NCBI RefSeq assembly: GCF_014696625.1
Contig: NZ_JACJQL010000010.1
Location: forward strand, 92,111-156,110
Length of the DNA: 64,000 nucleotides
Direction of reading: 5' to 3'
Origin: Nostoc parmelioides FACHB-3921
Lineage (GTDB): Bacteria > Cyanobacteriota > Cyanobacteriia > Cyanobacteriales > Nostocaceae
In this document: in pieces, positions 25,051-34,722 of the stretch
How the letters are laid out: each line of letters starts with the position of its first letter
Numbering within the stretch: the stretch's first letter is position 1
Position numbers and translations under genes: made by a program
Notes under the pieces: model-generated
Database searches by the model: none
Told to the model about the DNA's origin: nothing
The model's input: the letters and a program-made list of their open reading frames with translations, nothing else

Positions 25051-26169
25051 ATGAATAACAACATTTTCGGACTCTCATTTTCTATAGTCTTTGGTGCTGC
25101 TAGCGCCTTTTGCTTGGGAACATTGCCTGCGAATGCCAACCTATTAATTAGTAATACTACAGGGAATAATGTTGTACTTTTTGATAAACAGAACGGCCAA
25201 TTCTTAAAAGATTTTATTACATCGGGTAGTGGCGGGTTAATCAGTCCCGATGATTTGAACTTTGGACAGGATGGGAATCTTTATGTCTCTAGTGGTAATA
25301 ATCCAAGTAATTCAGCAATCCTTCGCTACGATGGAAAAACTGGCAAGTTCATTGATGTTTTTGCCTCTGGTGGGGGTTTATCACGACCCTATGGTGCTAC
25401 GTTCGGGCCGGATGGTTTCCTTTACGTCAGTAGTTTTCTTACCGACCAAATCCTCCGCTACAATGGCACGACTGGTCAATTCATCGACGTTTTTGCCGCA
25501 GGTAACGGTCTGTCTGGTGGATTAAATGGGCCAAATGACTTGTTATTTGCTCCGGATGGTAGCTTGTACGTTACTACTCAAGGAAGTATCGCTGTAGATA
25601 ACGAAGCCACCTTTCCTGGTCTACCCAGTCAGGTATTGCGTTTCGATTTAGCCACGAAGACTTCTACCGTATTTATAGACCAGCCAACTCCATCACCAGA
25701 TAGTTTCGGTTTCGTTAGTTTTCTCGGATTAGCCCTGGGGCCAGACGGTAACTTATTTGTTAGCGATTTTGCCAACGATATTAGGCATTACAATTTGCAA
25801 ACAGGAGAATTAATTAATATTTTATCGACGAATTATACAGGTACTGTTCCTAGTAATAATTTCATTGGCAATTTAGCTTTCGGAGCAAACAATACTCTTT
25901 ACACAGTTGGCTTTGATTTTACTCAGAATAATAAGGGGGCAATTCTTCGCTATAACGGAGCCACAGGAGCGCCATTCCCATCTCAGGGTAATAGTAATGC
26001 TATCTTTGTACCCACTACTGATAAGTTGTCACGTCCCATTGGTATTGCCTTCGTAGATCAAAATTTGGCTCCTGTGCCTGAAGCCAGTACCTCCATCGGC
26101 TTATTATCTTTAGGAGTTCTCTTCTCAATTTCGTGGCTAAAACGAGAACAGGTAAAACGTAACACCTAG
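25051..26169 (+). CDS. Secreted beta-propeller (NHL/SMP-30-like) PEP-CTERM protein
   Basis: 372 residues from the ATG at 25051, followed by a signal peptide (IVFGAASAFCLGTLPANANL). An upstream TTG at 24964 keeps the frame open but precedes the signal. The body has repeated blade-like units: SPDDLNFGQDGNLYVSSG, RPYGATFGPDGFLYVSSF, GPNDLLFAPDGSLYVTTQ and LGLALGPDGNLFVSDF, each followed by an LRYNGTTGQFIDVF-type segment. This is a six- or seven-bladed propeller of the NHL/SMP-30 sort. The C-terminus, VPEASTSIGLLSLGVLFSIS followed by WLKREQVKR, is a PEP-CTERM sorting tail, so the product is likely surface-delivered. The ligand or enzymatic role is unknown. Confidence 0.85.
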   Translation: MNNNIFGLSFSIVFGAASAFCLGTLPANANLLISNTTGNNVVLFDKQNGQFLKDFITSGSGGLISPDDLNFGQDGNLYVSSGNNPSNSAILRYDGKTGKFIDVFASGGGLSRPYGATFGPDGFLYVSSFLTDQILRYNGTTGQFIDVFAAGNGLSGGLNGPNDLLFAPDGSLYVTTQGSIAVDNEATFPGLPSQVLRFDLATKTSTVFIDQPTPSPDSFGFVSFLGLALGPDGNLFVSDFANDIRHYNLQTGELINILSTNYTGTVPSNNFIGNLAFGANNTLYTVGFDFTQNNKGAILRYNGATGAPFPSQGNSNAIFVPTTDKLSRPIGIAFVDQNLAPVPEASTSIGLLSLGVLFSISWLKREQVKRNT

Positions 26170-26173
26170 CGCA

Positions 26174-26326
26174 ATGTCCCTGCTAGCAGATGCAGAACAC
26201 ATTCTTTCAGATGTAGCAGCATTAGGCTTGGCACTAATTGCTGCTTGGCTATTATCTGTGATTGGACTTGGCTTGTTAGCGGGTAGAAAAACCCTATCTT
26301 TCAAAAAGGTCAGCACAAAAGCTTGA
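26174..26326 (+). CDS. Possible 50-residue single-pass membrane protein
   Basis: An ATG four bases after the stop of the propeller gene opens a 50-codon frame: MSLLADAEHILSDVAALGLA, then LIAAWLLSVIGLGLLAGRKT and a basic tail LSFKKVSTKA. It has one clear membrane helix (about 16-37) and a lysine-rich C-terminus. The tight spacing suggests translational coupling. It has no family assignment. Alternatively it is a decayed C-terminal anchor of a longer gene. Confidence 0.45.
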   Translation: MSLLADAEHILSDVAALGLALIAAWLLSVIGLGLLAGRKTLSFKKVSTKA

Positions 26327-26334
26327 GCTATAGC

Positions 26335-26435
26335 TGGGGACTGGGGACTGGAGACTGGGGACTGGGTGAAAAGTCCTGTTGTGTCTAGGTTTTATAATCT
26401 ATTGATGTCCTAACACTACTGACAACAGTTATAAT
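26335..26435 (+). repeat. CTGGGGA tandem heptamers joined to the TTGATGTCCTAA repeat (copy B)
   Basis: CTGGGGA/CTGGAGA tandem units (26339-26365) run into a copy of the repeat at 8182-8260, sharing GTGAAAAGTC, TTGTGTCTAGGTT and ATTGATGTCCTAACACTAC. The rest of the gap to 26575 holds no gene. Confidence 0.8.
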
Positions 26436-26575
26436 TTTTCAATTCTGTTTTTAATTCATTGGTGAATGAACTGTGGTTTGGGCTTAAAGCTTGCGCCGCA
26501 GTTTAGTTTTAATTTGAGTTCGACACCTACAGCCGCTTTACATAGGGTTTTAAAAAACAAACCTCGACTAATTAT

Positions 26576-27208
26576 CTATTTAAAGATAGACGGTAGAATA
26601 CTAGGAGCCAACCATAAACCGTAACCAATAAAAGCAAATACGGCTGTAATGACAGCAGTGACGACATAGCTGAGGCAAATTAATAAACCATCAGATTCAA
26701 TTGTGGCGATCGCTAATAATAAAATACCAACAGTAGGTATGGGGTTAGTTAAGGGAATTGGTGAGATGAGTAATATTGTCAGCCAAGATATACAAAATCC
26801 GTTGATGCGCCAGGTTAAAGGGTTATGAGCAATTTTGCTTAACCGGGGACGGGCGATTTTTTCTACAACCTTGGTAACACGCCGCAGATTTTGAAGAAGA
26901 AACTGGGCAAAAGGACGGGGGAATTTATAATGAGCGATTTTTTTAGGTAACCAAGGCGATCGCCTACCCAAAAGCATCTGTATCGATAATATCAGACAAG
27001 CAGCACCAAAAGGCCCTGTTGCCCCTGGTGGCATAGGAAATAAGAAAGGCAGAACCAATAATGCAATTACCAAGCTAAAACCACGTTCTGAGGTTTCTGC
27101 CAAAATGTCGCCAAGTGTCAAATGCTGTTCGGCTAAACGTTGCAGCAATGACTTAATTTCTTGAGAAAAGCTTAAGCGTATTTGGTGTGAATTGAGGTGA
27201 ATTGCCAC
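26576..27208 (-). CDS. ExoD-family membrane protein
   Basis: 210 residues. An N-terminal amphipathic region (LLQRLAEQHLTLGDILAETS) is followed by the ExoD hallmarks: SLVIALLVLPFLFPMPPGAT near the first membrane pair, then a Pro-rich cytosolic linker and three to four more membrane helices (HNPLTWRINGFCISWLTILL onward). Family members (exopolysaccharide synthesis, ExoD) affect exopolysaccharide production, but the biochemical role is not established. It is a single gene, and its polysaccharide theme echoes the cluster at 52-63 kb. Confidence 0.85.
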   Translation of the reverse strand: MAIHLNSHQIRLSFSQEIKSLLQRLAEQHLTLGDILAETSERGFSLVIALLVLPFLFPMPPGATGPFGAACLILSIQMLLGRRSPWLPKKIAHYKFPRPFAQFLLQNLRRVTKVVEKIARPRLSKIAHNPLTWRINGFCISWLTILLISPIPLTNPIPTVGILLLAIATIESDGLLICLSYVVTAVITAVFAFIGYGLWLAPSILPSIFK

Positions 27209-27287
27209 AATAATCCCACTTAATCTAACTAAAATAAATACGAAATATCAATACAAATGCACCCACTATATATTTATTACAATAAGC

Positions 27288-27352
27288 TATTCTGCTTTTA
27301 AGTTGCACAATCTATCGTGAAGGCTGTTGAGCGTTGACAGTTAACAGTTATC
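27288..27352 (+). repeat. Dispersed repeat CTATTCTGCTTTTAAGTTGCA (copy 2)
   Basis: Near-identical to 13542-13605: CTATTCTGCTTTTAAGTTGC, ACAATCTATCGTGA, then GGCTGTTGA and a TTGACAG/TTAACAG block. It fills much of the 173-bp gap between the ExoD-family and YegS-type genes. Confidence 0.8.
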
Positions 27353-27381
27353 ACTCATTTTTACCCTGCCTCTTCTCTACT

Positions 27382-28257
27382 TCACACTGGCGGAACTAAA
27401 ACAGCTACAGCTTTAGGAATAACGCGAAATGTAGCAGGGGTATAGGTTGTGATTTCACCATCGGTATTAATGGCACGGGGTTTACGTGTATAAACTTCAA
27501 ACTCCTGGCCGTTGAGGGCGCGGACGTTTTGTCGATGAATGTGTCTACCATTTCGCATTGCGGGTAATAAGGGAATAATTTCCCACCAATGACGAATTTC
27601 TACACTATAAAGGTCTAATCTTTGGTCATCAATGCTAGCATCGGGAACTATAGCCATACCACCACCGTAATAGCGCCCATTTCCGACAGCGATTTGTACA
27701 GTTTTGACCCGGAACACTCTATCTTTAGAGCGAATTTCTGCACTAAAGGGACGAGATTCCCAAATAACTCGTATTGCTGTGACAGCATAAGCAAATACTC
27801 CCCAACGACGTTTAAATTCTTTGGTCAGTCGGCGGGTAATTTTTACACTTAGCCCTAAACTGGCAACATTAAAAAAGTGTTTACCATTTACCCAACCTAA
27901 ATCAATACGTCTTAACTCTCCTGCGGCAATTGTTTTACAAGCTTCAGGTAATGAGTTAGAAATTCCTAATGTTCTAGCTAAGTCATTAGCAGTTCCTAGC
28001 GGCAAAATGCCTAAAGGTAATTGTGTTTCTACTAAAGCATCAACGACAGCATTTAATGTACCGTCACCCCCTCCAACTATAACTAAATCAACTTGGTATT
28101 TATATTTATGTATAACTTGAGAAAGATGTTTAGGGTGTTCTGTTGATTCTTCGATTAACTGAAAATTGAATTTTTTCAGATGATTAATTGCCTCCAATAG
28201 ACGCGCTTGTCCTTGGCGGGCATGACGATTAACTAATAGCAGTGCGCGGAGGCTCAT
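27382..28257 (-). CDS. YegS/diacylglycerol-kinase-like lipid kinase
   Basis: 291 residues of the DAGK catalytic family, which phosphorylate lipids such as diacylglycerol at the membrane. Seen are the nucleotide loop VIVGGGDGTLNAVVDALVE (GGGDGT), LGILPLGTANDLARTLGI (GTxNDLA) and the C-terminal GNGRYYGGGMAIVPDASIDD, all characteristic of this family. The start MSLRALLLVNRHARQGQ fits the usual VNPxSG-like N-terminus. The lipid substrate is not predictable. It is upstream of the ExoD-family gene on the same strand but separated by a repeat, so co-transcription is uncertain. Confidence 0.9.
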   Translation of the reverse strand: MSLRALLLVNRHARQGQARLLEAINHLKKFNFQLIEESTEHPKHLSQVIHKYKYQVDLVIVGGGDGTLNAVVDALVETQLPLGILPLGTANDLARTLGISNSLPEACKTIAAGELRRIDLGWVNGKHFFNVASLGLSVKITRRLTKEFKRRWGVFAYAVTAIRVIWESRPFSAEIRSKDRVFRVKTVQIAVGNGRYYGGGMAIVPDASIDDQRLDLYSVEIRHWWEIIPLLPAMRNGRHIHRQNVRALNGQEFEVYTRKPRAINTDGEITTYTPATFRVIPKAVAVLVPPV

Positions 28258-28652
28258 AATAGTTCGTAATTTGTAATACGTAATTCGTGGTTAAGATATA
28301 TGGAAATCAAGGTTAATTCTGAAAAAATTACTGACAATGGGTGTGTTAATTCTACCGTAAGAATATGGTCATAGATGATTGAAAATACAGCAATGTCTTT
28401 TCCTAAGAATTATCTATATTTATCATAGATAAAAAATATAATAATTGTTGTCAGAAAATTTCGGTGTATCAGATTATCAGTTGTGTGAAATACCACAGAT
28501 CCCCGACTTCTTTGAGAAATCGGGGATCTAGTATCGCACAAATTATTGATGATTGTTGTTTAAAAAAAAGGTAGAAGATAAGTAGCAAAATCAGGGGATT
28601 TTACCTTTTATCTTTTACCTAAGTGCTAACAGTCGTCATCTGGGGAACGTTG
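28258..28652. other. Gene-free gap with a GATCCCCGA hairpin
   Basis: 395 bp of AT-rich sequence without a plausible gene. A hairpin at 28498-28528 (GATCCCCGA/TCGGGGATC, with an inner TTCT/AGAA pairing) stands about 125 bp beyond the stop of the transporter ATPase gene on the minus strand. It could end that operon's transcript, although it has no T-run. Confidence 0.55.
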
Positions 28653-29522
28653 TTATCCCACATCATCATGGGCAAATCTATTAAAGAGAAAGTCTAGGGC
28701 GTAGTTACGCAGTTTATAGTATTCTGGATCTTCCATTATACGGGCGCGATCGCGTGGGCGAGAAAATGGAATTTCCAACACTTCACCGATTTTGGCGTGG
28801 GGGCCGTTGGTCATCATTACCAATTTGTCGGCTAAAAATAGCGCCTCATCGATGTCGTGGGTAATCATCAATACTGTGCAACGATTATCACCCCAGATTT
28901 TCAACAATTCTTCTTGTAATTCTTCTTTGGTAATGGCATCTAGCGCCCCAAAAGGTTCGTCTAAAATCAGGACTTTAGGACGAATTGCCAAAGCACGGGC
29001 AATAGATACCCGTTGTCTCATACCACCCGACATTTGCATGGGCTTTTTCTCCATCGCATCAGCCAGTCCCACCATTGCCAGATGTTCCCGGACAATTGAC
29101 CTTTTCTCTGGTTCTGGCTTGTTGGGGTAAACGGCGTTGACAGCTAGGTAGATATTTTCAAATGCAGTCCGCCAAGGAAGTAGGGCATAGTTTTGAAACA
29201 CCACCATTCTATCGGGGCCTGGTTGGGTGATGGGTTCGCCTTCCAGTAAAACTTGCCCGGAGGTAGGAAAGTTAAAACCAGACACCATATTTAGCAGCGT
29301 GGATTTACCACAACCAGAGTGACCAATAACGCAGAGAAATTCACCCTGTTCTACATTTAAGTTAACGCCATCAAGGACGGTGAAGGGGCCTTTCTTGGTG
29401 GGATAGACTTTGCTAACGTCTTTAATTTCTAGGAAAGGTCTGTTGTAATTAGTCCCATCAGCTGACCGTCTTTCCTGTCTGCTTCTGGTGGTTTCGGTAA
29501 CGATTGAACTACGGTTTTGCAT
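28653..29522 (-). CDS. cmpD: Bicarbonate ABC transporter ATP-binding protein CmpD
   Basis: 289 residues from ATG 29522 (MQNRSSIVTETTRS). The frame extends to 29633 only through a dispersed repeat that adds 37 unrelated residues. Walker A (GHSGCGKST), signature (MSGGMRQRVS) and Walker B ([11 protein letters not shown]) are complete. It is the single-domain ATPase of a four-gene CmpABCD/NrtABCD-type operon: solute protein, permease, ATPase fused to a solute-binding domain, ATPase. It pairs with CmpC to energise uptake. The identity as bicarbonate rather than nitrate transporter comes from the operon (see the cmpA entry). Confidence 0.85.
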   Translation of the reverse strand: MQNRSSIVTETTRSRQERRSADGTNYNRPFLEIKDVSKVYPTKKGPFTVLDGVNLNVEQGEFLCVIGHSGCGKSTLLNMVSGFNFPTSGQVLLEGEPITQPGPDRMVVFQNYALLPWRTAFENIYLAVNAVYPNKPEPEKRSIVREHLAMVGLADAMEKKPMQMSGGMRQRVSIARALAIRPKVLILDEPFGALDAITKEELQEELLKIWGDNRCTVLMITHDIDEALFLADKLVMMTNGPHAKIGEVLEIPFSRPRDRARIMEDPEYYKLRNYALDFLFNRFAHDDVG

Positions 29523-29554
29523 GGTGGTGAAGGGGGTATGATTTGGGGGATTTT

Positions 29555-29690
29555 TGTAGGGTGCGTTAAGGACGTTAGTCCTAAGGCACCATGCGAGATT
29601 ATGGGTGCGGTGCGTTAGCCTGCGACATAACACACCCTACGGGCTGTGATTTTGAATTTTGTTGGCGTAAGCCTTGCCGTAGGCTATTTT
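29555..29690. repeat. Dispersed repeats between cmpC and cmpD
   Basis: An inverted pair GTAGGGTGCGTTA (29558-29570) / TAACACACCCTAC (29628-29640) encloses GCGTTAGCCTGCGACA-type sequence common between Nostoc genes. It is followed by GGCGTAAGCCTTGCCGTAGG (29655-29674). This element separates cmpC from cmpD and creates the spurious N-terminal extension of cmpD. Confidence 0.75.
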
Positions 29691-29703
29691 GAATTTTGAA
29701 TTG

Positions 29704-31707
29704 TTAAGCTACTCTTCTGGTTGGCGAGTCGAGGACAACTTCCGCAATGGAGAAATCACGCTTAATGTGCAGGCTGTTGAGATAGGCTATGGGGTCGTCG
29801 GCGTTAAAGGGTGTGCCATCAAATAATTCGATGGGTTGGCGAGTGTAACTGATATCCAGACCTAATTCTCTGGCGGCGGTGCTGAAAACCCTTACACGAC
29901 AAACCCGTTCGACAACTTCTACCCAGTTTCTGGGGAAAGGCGTATCACCCCAGCGCGCCAACTGACTCATAATCCAGATTTGTTCGGTACGGCTGGGACG
30001 GTTGATGGCTGACTCAGCAAAAAACTGGTGGTGGGCGTAGTCCTGTAATGGGTGGTCTATATCACAGACAAGGCTATTCGGGTCTTCCAGTTGAATGTAA
30101 TCTAAATCTGTGCTGACGTAATCTCTACCCGCCACTATTCTTCTGACTTCTTCGACATTTTCTGGTCGAGAACAATATTCGCAGGCTTCCAGCAAAGCTT
30201 TAGTCAAGGCGATGTGGGTATTAGGATATCTTTCTGCCCAATCTTCCCGCACACCCAAGACTTTACCGGGGTGTCCCAACCACACTTCCAAATCGGTAGC
30301 GATGGTAAAGCCGACATTTTCCACGGCGGCGCGGTAGTTCCAAGGTTCACCCACGCAATAACCGTCAATACTTTTGTTTTGCAAGTCGGCTACCATCTGG
30401 GCTGGTGGGATGGTTCTCATGTCCACATCTAAATCGGGGTCAATTCCACCAGCCGCTAACCAGTAACGTAGCAATAAATTGTGCATGGACGCGGGATGGA
30501 CTACCCCCATGATGTGGCGCTGGTCACGGGTACGCAATAGGTAATTTTTAAAGTCCGATAAGCTGCGGACACCTTCATCATAAAAGCGTTTCGCCAAAGT
30601 GATGGCGTTACCGTTGCGGGTCATGGTGAGGGCGGTAACCACAGGTAGGGGTTGGTTATCATGTCCTCCCAAGGTTAACCACATGGGCATCCCGGAAGGC
30701 ATTTGGGCTGCGTCTATATAACCGCCTTTCATGCCATCAACGATACCCCGCCAACTAGTTTCCCGCACTAAGTTGACTTCATCTAAACCATGTTTAGTAA
30801 AGAATCCTTTTTCTTTAGCCACGGCTAAGGGGGCGCAAGCTGTCAAGGGTAAGAAACCAATTTCTAGGTTAACTTTTTCTAACCCATGACGAGCCACATC
30901 TGCGGTCTTCCGGGCGCGAATTTTCTTCACCCGCTTTTGTTGGTTGAGGAAGTAAATCATCTCACTCCGCAAACTGTAGTAGCTTGGGTGTTCTACTACT
31001 TCCATCCGTTTGCGGGGTCTGGGGATATCAACTTCCAAAATGTCACCAATTTTGGATTCGGGGCCGTTGGTCAACATCACAATTCTGTCAGACAGCAGCA
31101 CGGCTTCATCTACGTCGTGAGTCACCATTACCGCAGTGACTTCATTTTCTTCGCAGATTTGCATTAACTGTTCCTGCAAATTACCCCTGGTGAGGGCATC
31201 CAAAGCGCCAAAGGGTTCATCCAATAGTAATAGTTTAGGACGAATTGCCAAGGCACGAGCGATCGCCACCCGTTGTTTTTGTCCCCCAGACAACATCCCC
31301 GGTTGTTTATCTGCATGGGGACGCAAACCCACCATATCTATATGTTTTTCTACAATTGATTTGCGTTCAGCTTCCGGCATTCCCTTCATGACTGAGTTTA
31401 CAGCCAGGGCAATATTTTCTCTCACCGTCCGCCAAGGCAACAAAGAATAGTTTTGGAAAACCACCATCCGGTCTGGCCCTGGTCTGCTAATTCTTTGTCC
31501 TTCCAGGGTTACTATACCTTCACTCGGCAAATCCAACCCAGCAATCATATTCAATAAAGTGGACTTACCGCAACCGGAGTGACCAATCAAAGAAACAAAC
31601 TCACCTTTTTTAATTTGGAGGTCAATTCCTTTGAGGGCGATATATTTCCCACCACCGGTTAATTCAAATACCTTATCAATTTGGTCAACTGCAACAAATA
31701 CGCTCAT
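29704..31707 (-). CDS. cmpC: Bicarbonate ABC transporter ATPase fused to a solute-binding domain, CmpC
   Basis: 667 residues from ATG 31707 ([16 protein letters not shown]); the frame opens 12 codons earlier. An N-terminal ABC ATPase (about 1-260) has [19 protein letters not shown] and [12 protein letters not shown]. The C-terminal 390 residues form a CmpA/NrtA-like solute-binding domain ([55 protein letters not shown]). In this transporter group the cytoplasmic sensory domain binds substrate and gates transport. It lies between cmpB and cmpD, transcribed with them. Confidence 0.88.
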   Translation of the reverse strand: MSVFVAVDQIDKVFELTGGGKYIALKGIDLQIKKGEFVSLIGHSGCGKSTLLNMIAGLDLPSEGIVTLEGQRISRPGPDRMVVFQNYSLLPWRTVRENIALAVNSVMKGMPEAERKSIVEKHIDMVGLRPHADKQPGMLSGGQKQRVAIARALAIRPKLLLLDEPFGALDALTRGNLQEQLMQICEENEVTAVMVTHDVDEAVLLSDRIVMLTNGPESKIGDILEVDIPRPRKRMEVVEHPSYYSLRSEMIYFLNQQKRVKKIRARKTADVARHGLEKVNLEIGFLPLTACAPLAVAKEKGFFTKHGLDEVNLVRETSWRGIVDGMKGGYIDAAQMPSGMPMWLTLGGHDNQPLPVVTALTMTRNGNAITLAKRFYDEGVRSLSDFKNYLLRTRDQRHIMGVVHPASMHNLLLRYWLAAGGIDPDLDVDMRTIPPAQMVADLQNKSIDGYCVGEPWNYRAAVENVGFTIATDLEVWLGHPGKVLGVREDWAERYPNTHIALTKALLEACEYCSRPENVEEVRRIVAGRDYVSTDLDYIQLEDPNSLVCDIDHPLQDYAHHQFFAESAINRPSRTEQIWIMSQLARWGDTPFPRNWVEVVERVCRVRVFSTAARELGLDISYTRQPIELFDGTPFNADDPIAYLNSLHIKRDFSIAEVVLDSPTRRVA

Positions 31708-31739
31708 TTCCTTTGTTCCCCATGACTGTGTTCGCTTGG

Positions 31740-31793
31740 TCAATAGCCATTAACTAATGACTATTGACTAATGACTATTGACTATTGACTACT
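31740..31793. repeat. STRR heptamers between cmpB and cmpC
   Basis: Tandem ACTAATG/ACTATTG heptamers fill the spacer and run into the cmpB stop region. Confidence 0.85.
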
Positions 31794-32628
31794 TCTGTTC
31801 TGCTGGTAAAATTTTGTTTTGCAACCAAGCCATTAACTTATCGAGAATCAGACCAACAACACCGATGTAGACCAGGGCTAAAATTACTTCGCTGACGTTG
31901 TTGTTTTGATAAGCATCCCAGATGAAAAAGCCAATTCCAACGATACCGGACATAACGATTTCTGCGGCGATAATCGCTAACCAAGCCAAACCAATCGCTA
32001 TTCTCAAGCCAGTGAAAATGTAGGGTAACGCAGAGGGAATAAGGATGTTGGTGAAGTATTCTTTGCGGCTAAGTTGAAGAACTTTAGCAACGTTGTTGTA
32101 ATCTTGGGGAATTTGAGTTACGCCTACTGCCGTGTTAATCAAGATAGGCCAAATGGCGGTGATGAAAATTACGAATAATGCTGCTGGTTCGTTTTGTCTT
32201 AAAGCTGCCAAGGAAATGGGAACCCAAGCCAAAGGTGGTACAGTCCGCAGTAATTGGAATATGGGGTCTAAAGCTTTGGACATGGTTTTATTGATGCCAA
32301 TTAAAACTCCCAAGGCAACGCCAACAACGGCCGCTAAACTATAGCTGATTGCTACCCGTTGGAGACTGGCTAAAATTTGCCAAAATAGACCTTTGTCTGT
32401 GCCACCCTTATCATAGAAAGGATACAAAATGAGTATCCAAGTGTCTTGAATTACTTGTACAGGCCCTGGTAGTGTAGCGCCAGGAGTCCAGGAGAATAAT
32501 TGCCAGATTACCAGAAAAATTGCAATGGCGATCGCTGGCGGGAATAAATCGGGAAACTGCTTTTGTAAACTTGATAAGAAACTGTTATCAAATCTAGGAT
32601 TTACAGGTCTTTTCTGTGCGACGGTCAT
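31789..32628 (-). CDS. cmpB: Bicarbonate ABC transporter permease CmpB
   Basis: 279 residues, with about six membrane helices. The inner-membrane permease signature is seen in the C-terminal half: the EAA-loop-like NVAKVLQLSRKEYFTNILIP, then ALPYIFTGLRIAIGLAWLAI. The N-terminus MTVAQKRPVNPRFDNSFLSS is cytoplasmic. It forms the membrane channel for CmpC/CmpD. Members of the NrtB and CmpB subfamilies look alike, so the substrate rests on cmpA. Confidence 0.87.
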   Translation of the reverse strand: MTVAQKRPVNPRFDNSFLSSLQKQFPDLFPPAIAIAIFLVIWQLFSWTPGATLPGPVQVIQDTWILILYPFYDKGGTDKGLFWQILASLQRVAISYSLAAVVGVALGVLIGINKTMSKALDPIFQLLRTVPPLAWVPISLAALRQNEPAALFVIFITAIWPILINTAVGVTQIPQDYNNVAKVLQLSRKEYFTNILIPSALPYIFTGLRIAIGLAWLAIIAAEIVMSGIVGIGFFIWDAYQNNNVSEVILALVYIGVVGLILDKLMAWLQNKILPAEQK

Positions 32629-32693
32629 GTTAATTTATGCTCCTCAGATGATGACTTGTGGAAAACTGACTCAAGAGTGTAGCGATTCTCTTG

Positions 32694-32768
32694 ATTGATA
32701 ATTGATGACTGATGACTGATGACTGATGACTGATGACTGTTGACTGATGACTGTTAACTAATGACTAA
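32694..32768. repeat. STRR heptamers between cmpA and cmpB
   Basis: Eight or more tandem GATGACT units, then GTTGACT/GATGACT/GTTAACT variants, end on the cmpA stop codon. Confidence 0.9.
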
Positions 32769-34141
32769 ACACTAACTTTCTTGATTTTGAGACTCTTCAG
32801 ATATTCTTCTGGCTTTTCGGGGTCAAACTTTGCGCCATCAAAGAATTCTTCAACACCACGAGATGTGCTGGTGGGAATATCAGCCGCAGCAATTCCCGCT
32901 TCTTTAGCTGCTTCTTTCCAAATGTCTTCGCGGTTGACTTTATCGATTAATTCTTTGGCTTTAGCTGCACCATTTGCTAGGTAATCTTTGGGCAAGAATC
33001 CCCAACGCACGTTTTCTGTGATGAACCATAAATCATGACTCTTGTAGGGATAAGAAACACTACCTTTTTCATCCTTCCAGTAGTAAGCCGCCATTGATTT
33101 ATCATCTATTTTGCGACCATCACCCATGTCATATTTGCCGACGTATGGGTCTGCCAGAATTTCTGGATTATTGAGATTGAAATAATTTCTTCCAGCCAGA
33201 ATTTGAGATGCTTCTTTGCGGTTATCAAAATTATCTAACCACTGTTGTGCCTCCATAATGCCTTTGAGTAATGCTTTAGTAGCTTTGGGATACTTATCCA
33301 CCCAATCAGCTCTCATAGCCAAGTATTCTTCTGGGTGATTCTTCCAAATCTCAGCTGTCAAGGCGGCCATGAAGCCAACTTTGTCAGTGACAAGGCGGTA
33401 TGGCCAGGGGTCGCCTGTGCTGAAAGCGTCCATTGTGCCGGTTTTCATGTTAGCTACAGTTTGCGCCGCCGGGACTGTCAGCAGTTTGACATCTGCATCA
33501 GGGTCAATACCGCCTGCTGCTAACCAGTAGCGAATCCATAAGTCTTGGTTGACATTGGGGAAGGTAAAGGCGGCGGTGAAGGGTGTAGAAGACTTGAGTT
33601 GGCTAAATAAAGACTTAGCGCCTTCTAATTTTAAACTGATTCCTTTACCTTGGTGTTTGTTAGCGATCGCAATGCCATTCCCATGTGTAATTAATTGACA
33701 TAATACATACATGGGGATCTTTTGATTACCTTTAGTAATTAAACCTTCGGTAATTAAATGTGGCATTGGCATTTGCCATTGACCACCATCAATTCCACCA
33801 CCAGCTGAACCAATTTCTACGTTATCTCTAGCAGAACCCCAAGAAGCTTGTTTAGAAAGTTCTACATTAGTTAATCCATACTTAGCAAAGAAACCTTTTT
33901 CTTTGGCAATAATTAAAGGAGCCGATTCCACAATGGGAATGTATCCCAATTTAACTGTAGTAACTTCCGGTGCTTGCTCTGCGCTAACATTAGCAGCAGG
34001 TTGCGCCGTGGGTGCAGATTGTGTCCCGCCAGTCGTTTCCGGTGGATTTCCCAAACAACCTTTAAGGAATACTGCACTTGCCGAAGCGCCTGCGGTGACT
34101 ATAAACTTACGGCGGGAAAATTGATTAAAAAACTCTGTCAT
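32765..34141 (-). CDS. cmpA: Bicarbonate-binding lipoprotein CmpA
   Basis: 458 residues of the NrtA/CmpA family of periplasmic oxyanion-binding proteins. The N-terminus has twin Arg and a lipobox-like FLKGC ([10 protein letters not shown], Cys29) followed by a Thr/Ala/Pro-rich linker. The binding-domain motifs are [39 protein letters not shown] and [29 protein letters not shown] (about 266-277) has Glu where nitrate-binding NrtA has Lys (HPEK). In the published structures that Glu helps bind calcium with bicarbonate in CmpA, and this is the main reason for choosing cmp over nrt. AAGGGG precedes the ATG. No nirA or narB flanks the operon. Confidence 0.85.
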   Translation of the reverse strand: MTEFFNQFSRRKFIVTAGASASAVFLKGCLGNPPETTGGTQSAPTAQPAANVSAEQAPEVTTVKLGYIPIVESAPLIIAKEKGFFAKYGLTNVELSKQASWGSARDNVEIGSAGGGIDGGQWQMPMPHLITEGLITKGNQKIPMYVLCQLITHGNGIAIANKHQGKGISLKLEGAKSLFSQLKSSTPFTAAFTFPNVNQDLWIRYWLAAGGIDPDADVKLLTVPAAQTVANMKTGTMDAFSTGDPWPYRLVTDKVGFMAALTAEIWKNHPEEYLAMRADWVDKYPKATKALLKGIMEAQQWLDNFDNRKEASQILAGRNYFNLNNPEILADPYVGKYDMGDGRKIDDKSMAAYYWKDEKGSVSYPYKSHDLWFITENVRWGFLPKDYLANGAAKAKELIDKVNREDIWKEAAKEAGIAAADIPTSTSRGVEEFFDGAKFDPEKPEEYLKSLKIKKVSV

Positions 34142-34722
34142 ATAAAGCCCCTTGAGTCGAATTTAAATTTTTGTAGACACGACAATTTATGCAGGCGAAA
34201 CAGATGTTTCGTGCAATATAAAAAAACTTTATTTTCACCATACTGAGTAATAAGATCCCCTCTATTTCCGTGCAGAAATAGATTGAATCACTACTGAGTA
34301 AATAAAAATAGCTGAATTACTTGACTTTACTTGAGCGTTCCTTGCGGTCGCTCGCTGTATTGAAATTTAGTTTACAGGTTTTATTCTCAAAGTGGTTAAC
34401 TCTGAACAGGTAATTATTAAATAAATATTAGATTGGTCATATAAGTAAAAATTTATCTTCGCAGACAAAAGTAGGGAGATTGATTCAATGTATAGATGTT
34501 TATTAATGATGAGCATTCATGAAGAAGGGGATTTACTCAATTGCTCCATATATTGATGTAATTTTCTGGTAAAAACCTGGGAATTTATCAATACAAACTA
34601 TTATCTAAAACTATAGATTGAGTATTTATGCTGGCTGAAATTGCCAAGTTTACTTGGCGATTCACAAGAACTTGGCTAGGACGATAGTATTGAGGGAAGA
34701 ATCAATTAAGCCTGGCTTATCA
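34142..34722. promoter_or_regulatory. Divergent promoter region of the cmp operon and selO
   Basis: 580 bp of AT-rich noncoding sequence between two outward-facing genes. In other cyanobacteria cmp is induced at low CO2 through the LysR-type CmpR, which binds TTA-N7/8-TAA motifs. Several TTA/TAA-rich stretches lie at about 34380-34450, but no single clear operator could be named. A repeat fragment (GAGCGTTCCTTGCGGTCGCT, 34333-34352) is present. Confidence 0.5.

Noticed and set aside
28653..34141. Reading the operon as nitrate transporter nrtABCD
   Set aside because: Order is identical in both families, but the Glu in HPEE and the missing nirA/narB neighbours favour cmp. It is kept as an alternative to test by phylogeny.
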